A program made the position numbers and the translations under genes. Shown piece by piece: positions 1 to 5,784 of a stretch of 7,158 nucleotides of DNA; the first letter of the stretch is position 1, and the number at the start of each line of letters is the position of its first letter. Origin of the DNA: Ignavibacteriales bacterium (GTDB taxonomy: Bacteria; Bacteroidota; Ignavibacteria; Ignavibacteriales; Ignavibacteriaceae); assembly GCA_027347125.1 (NCBI GenBank), contig DAIERC010000056.1:1-7158 (forward strand), read 5' to 3'. The notes beneath the pieces were generated by a model, which searched no databases, was not told where the DNA came from, and saw nothing but the letters and a program-made list of their open reading frames with translations.

Positions 1-315
1 CTTAGTTCTGTTAATGATTCACTTCGATTCGTAGAATTGCAAACAATCGACTCATATTCTGCAATAGCACCTGTTAGCACAGTAAGCAAGATAAGTTATA
101 AATCAAAATCGGGAAATATAATTCCAGGTTTAACCGTGGGCTCTATTGTCGGCGCAGTAGTTGGTGCGGTTAAAAGTATTACGGTAAATTCGTCTAAGGA
201 TAACATCGATAAACTCCCGGGATATATCTTAATATATACTGTGGCCGGGGCGGCAATCGGCACGATTACAAACTGGCTATTAGGAACCGATTATATTTAT
301 ATTTTCAACAATTAG
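1..315 (+). CDS. C-terminal part of a small glycine-zipper protein, function unknown (5' end outside window)
   Basis: The reading frame is open from the first base and stops at TAG 313-315, so the visible 104 residues are the C-terminal part of a longer protein. A TTG at 37 could be read as a start, but there is no reason to prefer it because the frame continues upstream. The sequence begins with a short beta-like stretch (VSTVSKISYKSKSG). Two small-residue hydrophobic segments with glycine-zipper spacing follow: GLTVGSIVGAVVGAVKS, and VAGAAIGTITNWLLG near the end. The tail is TDYIYIFNN. This layout resembles small envelope proteins common in Bacteroidota, where a short soluble part is followed by one or two Gly/Ala-rich segments that insert in or pack against a membrane. 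That resemblance is from memory and no family is named with confidence. A signal peptide or lipobox, if present, lies outside the window. Confidence 0.7.
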   Translation, partial: LSSVNDSLRFVELQTIDSYSAIAPVSTVSKISYKSKSGNIIPGLTVGSIVGAVVGAVKSITVNSSKDNIDKLPGYILIYTVAGAAIGTITNWLLGTDYIYIFNN

Positions 316-331
316 GCTCTTGTTTGAAATT

Positions 332-357
332 GTAAAGCGAAGTTCCGTTTCGCTTAC
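332..357 (+). terminator. Hairpin downstream of the glycine-zipper gene, possible terminator
   Basis: AAGCGAA (335-341) pairs perfectly with TTCGCTT (349-355) across the 7-nt loop GTTCCGT. With one bulged A the stem extends outward to GTA/TAC (332-357). It starts 17 nt after the stop codon at 315, where a terminator is expected. The following sequence (TTGGTTATCC) lacks a continuous T run, so it is a weak or atypical intrinsic terminator, or an RNA 3'-end structure. Confidence 0.4.
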
Positions 358-568
358 TTGGTTATCCGGAATAAACGGAGGTTTTATTTAATACCTAACG
401 GGACCCTGACCATAATAAAATAGGAAGGATAGGCCAATCAAACGTTTTTACATCGTTGGGAAATAGAAAGAGTTAAAAATAGAATAGAGAGCAAACCGGA
501 ATTATCAGGATCACTTTAGCCCTTATGATATGGGGAATACCGTGTACAGACACTAGTCCGTGCTTTTT

Positions 569-590
569 TATATAAATCAAAATTTATATA
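569..590. repeat. Perfect AT-only inverted repeat upstream of the GGGP synthase gene
   Basis: TATATAAAT (569-577) and ATTTATATA (582-590) are exact reverse complements separated by CAAA, giving a 9-bp stem with a 4-nt loop. The right arm ends 27 nt before the ATG at 618. It may be an operator-like site, part of a melting-prone promoter (it contains TATAAA and TATATA), or chance in AT-rich DNA. A T6 run at 564-569 directly precedes it. Confidence 0.45.
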
Positions 591-617
591 TTCCCGACAA
601 CAAATCTTTAATTAATT

Positions 618-1373
618 ATGATTTACGATTACCTGCTTAACACAATATCGGCAAAGGGCGCGGCATATTTAATATTGCTTGATCCCGAAAGAATATCGAA
701 AGATAAATTATTCCCGTTCATACGGCATTGTGAAAAGTGCGGTGTTGACGGATTTCTGGTTGGCGGCAGTTTAATTTTAGACGGAGATTTTGAAAGCTTT
801 ATTGAAAAGGTAAAAGAAATAACAAATTTGCCGGCAATAATTTTTCCGGGCGGAGTAGAGCAGGTTTTTGAAGCTGCCGATGCTATTTTATTCTTATCGG
901 TTGTAAGCGGACGAAACCCCGAACATCTTATAGGAAAGCAGGTTCTTGCGGCGCCGGTAATTAAAAAAAAGAAACTAGAACCGATACCAACCGGTTATAT
1001 GATTATCGAGTCGGGTTCATTAACTACAGCGGAATATTTCAGCAACAGTTTACCTATACCGCGCAACAAGCCCGATATAGCCGCCGCTACGGCTCTTGCC
1101 GCCGAATATCTCGGTATGAAATTAATTTACCTCGAAGCCGGTTCGGGCGCCGATAATCCGGTACCGAATGAAATGATAAAAGCCGTTTCGGATTATTGTT
1201 CTGTCCCGGTAATTGTGGGCGGCGGAATTAAAGCGCCGCAAACCGCGAGGGAAAAAGTAGAAAGCGGCGCCAAAATTATTGTGACGGGTAATTTCTTTGA
1301 AGATGAGGCCAACTGGAATTTAATTAAGAATTTTTCCGAAGCGGTGCATATTAAACAGTCAATTACAGTATAA
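618..1373 (+). CDS. Geranylgeranylglyceryl/heptaprenylglyceryl phosphate synthase family protein (group II GGGPS)
   Basis: This family of TIM-barrel prenyltransferases joins a polyprenyl diphosphate to sn-glycerol-1-phosphate, the first ether-forming step of archaeal-type lipids. The 251-residue length fits. Visible motifs in order: LLDPER (20-25, Asp near the N-terminus used by the family for metal-diphosphate binding), VGGS (48-51), IFPGG (75-79), SVVSGRNPEHLIG (94-106, typical of the group II branch found in some archaea and in Bacteroidota), YMIIESGS (127-134), YLEAGSGA (171-178, with the conserved Tyr-x-Glu), VGGGI (200-204) and TGN (223-225). The last two are phosphate-binding loops of the barrel. 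There is no signal peptide, so the protein is cytoplasmic or membrane-associated. The ATG at 618 is the natural start because the N-terminus aligns with the family; no Shine-Dalgarno sequence is visible, only an AT-rich leader. It is probably co-transcribed with the isomerase gene 31 bp downstream. Prenyl chain length (C20 or C35) cannot be read from the sequence. Confidence 0.92.
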   Translation: MIYDYLLNTISAKGAAYLILLDPERISKDKLFPFIRHCEKCGVDGFLVGGSLILDGDFESFIEKVKEITNLPAIIFPGGVEQVFEAADAILFLSVVSGRNPEHLIGKQVLAAPVIKKKKLEPIPTGYMIIESGSLTTAEYFSNSLPIPRNKPDIAAATALAAEYLGMKLIYLEAGSGADNPVPNEMIKAVSDYCSVPVIVGGGIKAPQTAREKVESGAKIIVTGNFFEDEANWNLIKNFSEAVHIKQSITV

Positions 1374-1393
1374 ATGCTTTTATAATTTTTTTT
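1369..1393 (+). terminator. Weak AT hairpin plus T8 tract between the GGGPS and GmhA genes
   Basis: TATAAA (1369-1374) can pair with TTTATA (1379-1384) around TGCT, followed by one A and eight Ts (1386-1393). This has the shape of an intrinsic terminator, but the stem is only six A/T pairs and overlaps the stop codon at 1371-1373. It may attenuate read-through into the next gene or may simply reflect base composition. Confidence 0.2.
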
Positions 1394-1404
1394 AATAGGA
1401 TACA

Positions 1405-1992
1405 ATGTTGGACAAGAAAAAATTTATTATCGATTCACTTAATGAGAGCGCGGAAACAAAAAAGAAAATTTTGGACGAATGCATAGATGACATAACCAAC
1501 GCGGTTGATATACTTGTTGAAGCTTATAAAAAAGGGAATAAACTTTTATTATGCGGCAACGGCGGTAGCGCTGCCGATTGCCAGCATATTGCCACAGAAT
1601 TGATGATCAGGTTAAGCCATAAAATTCAACGGCCTGCTTTGCCGGCAATAGCTTTAACAACCGATACTTCAAATTTAACCGCCGGCGGAAATGATATCGG
1701 CTTTGAAAATGTTTTTGCAAGAAACGTTGAAGGATTAGGAAATGAAGGCGATGTATTGTTGGCTATTTCCACAAGCGGTAATTCCGGCAACATTATTAAA
1801 GCCGTTGAAACCGCAAAAGTTAAAAACATGAAGGTAATCGGATTTCTCGGTGGCAACGGCGGCAAGCTTAAACAAATGGTAAACTACCCGGTAACAATTC
1901 CTTCCTCAAATGTTCAAAGAATTCAGGAGGGTCACATTACCGTTGCCCACATACTTTGCGAGCTTGTCGAAGAAGAATTATACGGCAAATAA
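1405..1992 (+). CDS. gmhA: Sedoheptulose-7-phosphate isomerase (GmhA family SIS-domain protein)
   Basis: GmhA converts sedoheptulose 7-phosphate to D-glycero-D-manno-heptose 7-phosphate, the first committed step toward the ADP-/GDP-heptose used in LPS and other surface glycans; it acts in the cytoplasm as a tetramer. The 195-residue length matches the family (about 190-200). A helical N-terminus is followed by a SIS domain: CGNGGSAADCQHIATEL (50-66) and AISTSGNSGN (120-129) form the sugar-phosphate binding loops. Candidate zinc and catalytic residues of the E. coli enzyme appear to be conserved: His61, Glu65, Gln174 and His182, with Ser55, Ser122, Ser124 and Ser127 for substrate binding. DiaA-type SIS proteins are close relatives, but retention of the metal-site residues favours the isomerase. 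The ATG at 1405 is supported by the family N-terminus; a weak AGGA (1397-1400) lies 4 nt upstream. The 31-bp gap from the preceding gene suggests one transcript. Confidence 0.9.
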   Translation: MLDKKKFIIDSLNESAETKKKILDECIDDITNAVDILVEAYKKGNKLLLCGNGGSAADCQHIATELMIRLSHKIQRPALPAIALTTDTSNLTAGGNDIGFENVFARNVEGLGNEGDVLLAISTSGNSGNIIKAVETAKVKNMKVIGFLGGNGGKLKQMVNYPVTIPSSNVQRIQEGHITVAHILCELVEEELYGK

Positions 1993-2067
1993 TTTTATCT
2001 CGACCGTTCCAAATAAACTTTTTAGATTATTATTTAGATGATAAACGCAGTAAAATAAAAAAATATT

Positions 2068-4353
2068 ATGAAGTTCTTTAAAATAATTCTGTTTCTCTTA
2101 CTGCTTTTATTATTACCAAAAACAATTAGCGCGCAAAGCGGCGGAATTATTACTGGAAGAGTGATCGATGCTGTTACTAGAGAACCTTTGATCGGTGCGA
2201 ACGTTATTATTCCGGGCACCGGTATAGGCGCGGCAACAGGTGAAAACGGGTTTTATAAAATTAGTAATCTTCGCGCGGATTCCTACCAGTTGAAAGCTTC
2301 ATCAATAGGTTACACTTCGGTAATTAAAACGGATATTATTGTAACTAATTCACGGCCTGCGGAAATAGATTTTGAATTGAATGAAGCCGTTATAAAATTT
2401 CAGGGTGTAACGGTTTCATCTGATTATTTTACCCAAAATCCTCTGGAAGTAAACAGCGTTAGAAATTTTAGTTATGAGGAGATAAGAAGAACCCCGGGAG
2501 GATTTGAGGACGTAGTAAGAGCGCTGTCTGTTTTACCGGGTGTTGCACAGGCGGACGCCGGAAGAAACGATCTAATAGTAAGAGGCGGCGCTCCTTCGGA
2601 AAATTTATATTTGGTTGACGGTATACCTGTTCCCAATATCAATCACTTCGGAACTCAAGGCGCAACCGGAGGGCCGTTAAGTTTTATTAATCTGGATTTC
2701 GTAAAAGGCACTTCATTTTCTACCGGGGGGTTTCCAGTACTTTATGGCGACAAGATTTCTTCCGTGTTAAGCATTAATTTAAGGGACGGAAGAAAAGACA
2801 AACTTGGCGGCAAAGCCACAATCTCCGCCAGTCAATTCGGTTTGGATCTTGAAGGGCCGGTTTCTCAAAACAGCAGTTTCATCTTCTCGGCAAGAAGAAG
2901 CTATCTCGATTTCATATTCAAGGCGGCCGGTTTCGGGTTCGTGCCGGAATACTATGACCTGCTTTCGAAGTATGATCTGAAGATAAGTAACAACAACAGC
3001 CTTTCAATCTTATTTATAGGTGCATTCGATAGGGTAAAATTCTTTAACAATTCGGCAGATCAAAGGTACGATAATTCAAGAATTCTGGGTAGTAACCAAA
3101 ACCAGTATGTAGCCGGAATAAGCTATAGGAGTTTGTTCAAAGACGGGTTTCTGAATTTAACACTCAGCAGAAATTTTACCGATTATAATTCTGTTCAAAA
3201 AGATTCCATGTTAAACCCGTTATTTACCAACATCTCCAATGAAGCTGAAAATTCTCTGCGTGCCGATTTAACTTACAAGCTGTCGCCTGCTTCTGAAATA
3301 AATACCGGAAGTGAAATTAAATTTATACAATTCGGCGCGGATATTTTATCGCCCGAATTTGTTACCACATTCGGCGATACATTGTCTAGAACTTCTTTAA
3401 ACGAAACTAAGAATTATATAAAATTAGCGGCTTATTTAAATTATAATATTCTGATTTTCGAGAGGCTGAACGCAAACTTCGGAGTCCGGCTCGATTATTT
3501 TAGTCCGCTTAAACACAATCTTTATCTCAGTCCCCGGTTTTCTGCCTCGTACATGTTTGATGAACTGACGAATATAAACTTCAGCACTGGAATTTATTAC
3601 CAGTCTCCTTCTTATATATGGCTTGCCGAAAAAGGAAATAGTAAATCGCTAAAGGATATAAAAGCGGCTCAATACGTTTTGGGTTTCGATCGAAAACTAA
3701 GAGAAGATCTGCAGCTAAAGCTGGAAGGATTTATAAAAAAATATTCCGATTATCCCGCAAGTCTGGAACGTCCGTACCTGGTTTTGGTTAATACAGGCGC
3801 GGGTTTTGCCGGCGCTGATGATAACTTTGCATCGTTTGGTTTGGAAACACTGATCAGTGCGGGATGGGGAACCGCGCGGGGAGTAGAATTGTCTTTGCAA
3901 AAGAAAATGTCTGATATTCCGCTTTATGGGATAGTCAGTCTCACTTACAGCAAATCCGATTACATTTCTTTGGATGGGATTGAAAGAACCGGCAGTTACG
4001 ATCAGCCGTGGATATTTAATATTGCCGGCGGCTACAAATTTAACGAAAAGTGGGAAGCAAGTTTTAAATTCAGGTACTCTACGGGTAAAACATACACGCC
4101 GTTCAACACGGAAGGAACTCAAAGCGTAGCTAATTATAATTCGGCGAGATTAAATTCTAATAACAGTCTTGACATTCGCGTTGATAAAAGATGGTATTTA
4201 GACCAGTGGACGCTGATAACTTACATAGATGTTCAGAATATTTATAATCATCAGAACGAAACAAACGTACGCTGGGACCCGCGTACTCAAAGCCCCAAAG
4301 TAAATAAATCAATCGGTATACTGCCGTCAATAGGCATTAGCGCGGAATTTTAG
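2068..4353 (+). CDS. TonB-dependent outer-membrane receptor with N-terminal carboxypeptidase-regulatory-like domain
   Basis: This is a complete 761-residue receptor. Residues 1-22 are a signal peptide (basic start, a run of leucines, then ISA before Gln23). Residues 27-105 form a carboxypeptidase-regulatory-like beta-sandwich: ITGRVIDAVTREPLIGANV, then TGENGFYKISNL and the YQLKASSIGY strand. Residues from about 111 to 241 form the plug, with RTPGGFEDVVRALSVLPGV (141-159), DLIVRGGAPSENLYLVDGIP (168-187) and the closing VLSINLRDG. The rest, to the terminal Phe (ISAEF), is the 22-strand beta-barrel with alternating aromatic and polar strands. Proteins of this class import large or scarce ligands across the outer membrane using TonB-ExbBD energy. 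The ligand cannot be deduced: no SusD-like lipoprotein, siderophore or cobalamin gene is adjacent. A 75-bp AT-rich gap separates it from gmhA, so it may have its own promoter; no Shine-Dalgarno sequence precedes the ATG. No truncation or frameshift was seen. Confidence 0.93.
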   Translation: MKFFKIILFLLLLLLLPKTISAQSGGIITGRVIDAVTREPLIGANVIIPGTGIGAATGENGFYKISNLRADSYQLKASSIGYTSVIKTDIIVTNSRPAEIDFELNEAVIKFQGVTVSSDYFTQNPLEVNSVRNFSYEEIRRTPGGFEDVVRALSVLPGVAQADAGRNDLIVRGGAPSENLYLVDGIPVPNINHFGTQGATGGPLSFINLDFVKGTSFSTGGFPVLYGDKISSVLSINLRDGRKDKLGGKATISASQFGLDLEGPVSQNSSFIFSARRSYLDFIFKAAGFGFVPEYYDLLSKYDLKISNNNSLSILFIGAFDRVKFFNNSADQRYDNSRILGSNQNQYVAGISYRSLFKDGFLNLTLSRNFTDYNSVQKDSMLNPLFTNISNEAENSLRADLTYKLSPASEINTGSEIKFIQFGADILSPEFVTTFGDTLSRTSLNETKNYIKLAAYLNYNILIFERLNANFGVRLDYFSPLKHNLYLSPRFSASYMFDELTNINFSTGIYYQSPSYIWLAEKGNSKSLKDIKAAQYVLGFDRKLREDLQLKLEGFIKKYSDYPASLERPYLVLVNTGAGFAGADDNFASFGLETLISAGWGTARGVELSLQKKMSDIPLYGIVSLTYSKSDYISLDGIERTGSYDQPWIFNIAGGYKFNEKWEASFKFRYSTGKTYTPFNTEGTQSVANYNSARLNSNNSLDIRVDKRWYLDQWTLITYIDVQNIYNHQNETNVRWDPRTQSPKVNKSIGILPSIGISAEF

Positions 4354-4408
4354 ATCAAATTTTATAAACAAAACAATATCTCGCGGAAGAAGGATTTTAC
4401 GGCAGTAA

Positions 4409-4954
4409 TTATTTTGAACTATTCCAATTTATCTTATCTCCGTCTTTGATATTAAACCTATCGCAAAAACCGGCGTTCACTTCCAGAACGTACTGCGCGG
4501 GCCCGCTCGAAGAATAGGTTTGATCCGAAAGAGTTTTTGTGTTTTTACTTATCGATACAATTTCTTTCTGCGAATTTATAAATACCATGTCTAATGGAAT
4601 AAAAGTATTTCTCATCCAGAAAGTTTGGATTGTATCCTGCGGGAAGATAAAAAGCATTCCCTGGTTTTCTTGCATACTTTTCCTGAACATCAAACCGAGT
4701 TCCCTATCAAAGTCGTTATCCGCAATTTGAATATCTATCTTAGCTTTAACCTGGCTGCTATCGTTAAGGAATGTAAGCGTGCCGTCTTTCCTGAACATAT
4801 ATTCCGTATCCGTTTCGTTTTTCTTTAGAAGATTTGATATCGCCAAAAATATTATTACTGCCAGTACAATAACAATTGAAACTACTTTAAAAACAGAGAT
4901 GTTTTTTCTCTTTTGAATTTCTTTCGAATGCGGAATCGATTTTTGCTTACTCAT
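4409..4954 (-). CDS. DUF192 family protein with N-terminal membrane anchor
   Basis: This 181-residue protein is read from the minus strand, with ATG at 4954 and TAA at 4409. A basic, polar N-terminus (1-20) precedes one transmembrane helix (about 21-40, VFKVVSIVIVLAVIIFLAIS) and a Lys-rich boundary; there is no signal-peptidase site, so it is probably anchored in the inner membrane with the domain outside. The DUF192 domain spans about 55-178 and shows the family signatures: RELGLMFRKSM (84-94), GMLFIFP (99-105), TFWMRNTFIPLDMVFI (111-126), YVLEVNAGF (155-163) and a closing GDKI (172-175). The biochemical function of DUF192 is not established to my knowledge. It converges with the TonB receptor gene across a 55-bp spacer and diverges from the lipoprotein gene, so it is likely transcribed alone. 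An AGG about 6 nt before the start is at best a weak ribosome site. Confidence 0.9.
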   Translation of the reverse strand: MSKQKSIPHSKEIQKRKNISVFKVVSIVIVLAVIIFLAISNLLKKNETDTEYMFRKDGTLTFLNDSSQVKAKIDIQIADNDFDRELGLMFRKSMQENQGMLFIFPQDTIQTFWMRNTFIPLDMVFINSQKEIVSISKNTKTLSDQTYSSSGPAQYVLEVNAGFCDRFNIKDGDKINWNSSK

Positions 4955-5266
4955 TTATACCTGGTTGTATTAATTAAAAATTCAGTTGCTAAATTAAAAA
5001 AAATTTTAACTATAAAGTTGTTCTATCTCATTTTTTATTACTCACTTAAATATTAAAAACCTTGAGATAAATATTTAACCGGCATAAATTCTTATTATCT
5101 ATGTCACAATAATTTAAAATACATATCATAAATTCCATACCTAAGATTTCACATCTTTTTTAAAATGCGAATTGTAATTTTGTGTGCGGAACGGTTAATT
5201 AATTTTACCATATGAATTAATTTCGTACAAAATAGCTATTTCTTTTTTTACTAATAAAAGGGAACT
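4955..5266. other. 312-bp very AT-rich divergent intergenic region
   Basis: It lies between the divergent starts of the DUF192 gene (minus) and the lipoprotein gene (plus), so it should hold both promoters. Homopolymer A and T runs dominate. TTAAAA (4994-4999) and TTTTAA (5004-5009) form a perfect short inverted repeat around AAAA. For the plus strand, TTTG (5179-5182) and TAATTTT (5200-5206) are a loose match to the Bacteroidota -33/-7 elements, with 17 nt between them where about 19 is usual and a missing final G. For the minus strand, TAATTTAG (reverse complement around 4988-4995) is a one-mismatch -7 candidate with no good -33 partner. No open frame or RNA gene was recognised. Confidence 0.6.
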
Positions 5267-5752
5267 ATGAAAAACTTTTTTCTATTTGTCGCTTTTATGG
5301 CTTATCTCGGCTTTTCAAGCGGGTGTAACAAGGAAATTTTAAAAGGAACAAAATCATCCGGCGCTAATGCCGGAACAACAAAAGTATCTGAAAACATTTC
5401 TCCCGGGCATTGTAGAATAACCGGGACAATAGTCCGGATTGATTCTACACTTGATTCCGGCAACAAAAATAATCCGTGTTCCAAAGTACCGTGTACCGCC
5501 GTAGTAAAGGTTGATTCGGTTTGGGGCTACGGGTTAGGTTTCCCACCGTTGGGCATAGGCAAAGAAATAACCATAAAATTTAAATTTACACTCGGCCCCA
5601 CAACAAAGGAATTATTTCCCGGCATGAAAGATTTTTATCCAGGGTTAAAAATCGGCGATTCTTTTTTAGGCGATATACAAAAGGAATTAGAAAGTGGAAC
5701 CGCCGGTAAAGGTAATTTTTTTACGATCTACGGTTATAGAAAAAATAATTAA
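5267..5752 (+). CDS. Small exported lipoprotein of unknown function
   Basis: The product is 161 residues and I do not recognise the family. The N-terminus is a lipoprotein-type signal: MKNFFLFVAFMAYLGFSSGC, with the candidate lipidated Cys at 20. The Ser-Ser-Gly before it is a relaxed lipobox of the kind Bacteroidota tolerate, lacking the usual Leu at -3. A flexible Gly/Ser/Thr/Lys-rich linker (21-45) follows. The rest looks like a compact beta-rich domain: CRITGTIVRID (49-59), a loop with two closely spaced cysteines (Cys71 and Cys76), AVVKVDSVWGYG (78-89), ITIKFKFTL (101-109) and a Gly/Pro-rich part ending in GDSFLGDI (130-137). Cys49, Cys71 and Cys76 could form disulfides after export. The order of strands suggests an OB-fold-like barrel, but this is conjecture. 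The ATG is supported by AAGGGA at 5258-5263, the best ribosome site in the window. The propeller gene follows after 32 bp, so they are probably co-transcribed. Confidence 0.8.
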   Translation: MKNFFLFVAFMAYLGFSSGCNKEILKGTKSSGANAGTTKVSENISPGHCRITGTIVRIDSTLDSGNKNNPCSKVPCTAVVKVDSVWGYGLGFPPLGIGKEITIKFKFTLGPTTKELFPGMKDFYPGLKIGDSFLGDIQKELESGTAGKGNFFTIYGYRKNN

Positions 5753-5784
5753 AAATATTTTAACAACTATTTGATGGTGCTTAA

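Larger units (their letters stand above)
316..617. other. 302-bp intergenic region without a convincing gene
   Basis: No open frame here has a credible start, length or composition in any frame, and no tRNA-like fold was seen. Three structures stand out: a hairpin at 332-357 just after the upstream stop; a short AATAAA/TTTATT inverted repeat (370-375 with 383-388); and a perfect AT-only inverted repeat at 569-590 close to the next start. The direct repeat CCGTG (540-544 and 558-562) flanks a small GTGT/ACAC inverted repeat. The promoter for the gene at 618 presumably lies here, but no clear match to sigma-70 or to the Bacteroidota TTTG/TAnnTTTG consensus was found. The middle part (about 390-540) has slightly higher GC than the flanks and could be gene remnant or leader RNA; nothing in it could be identified. 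Confidence 0.6.

Noticed and set aside
1193..1405. 70-codon minus-strand open frame opposite the end of the GGGPS gene
   Set aside because: It lies opposite conserved GGGI and TGN motif codons of the real gene and has no ribosome site or family resemblance.
1626..1865. 79-codon minus-strand open frame inside gmhA
   Set aside because: Pro-rich antisense translation opposite the SIS domain coding sequence; the plus-strand frame explains the DNA.
3715..4122. 135-codon open frame on the minus strand inside the TonB receptor gene
   Set aside because: It is antisense to a complete, well-supported receptor, and its Arg/Cys/Phe-rich translation resembles no known protein family.
4346..4361. AATTT/AAATT inverted repeat at the end of the TonB receptor gene as a possible terminator
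   Set aside because: The stem is only five A/T pairs, overlaps the stop codon and is not followed by a continuous T run; I see no convincing terminator in the 55-bp convergent gap.
4539..4828. Plus-strand open frames opposite the DUF192 gene
   Set aside because: The minus strand encodes a full DUF192 domain with all conserved blocks, so these are complementary shadows.
4994..5009. TTAAAA-AAAA-TTTTAA inverted repeat as an operator
   Set aside because: A six-pair A/T-only symmetry inside a homopolymer-rich region is expected by chance.
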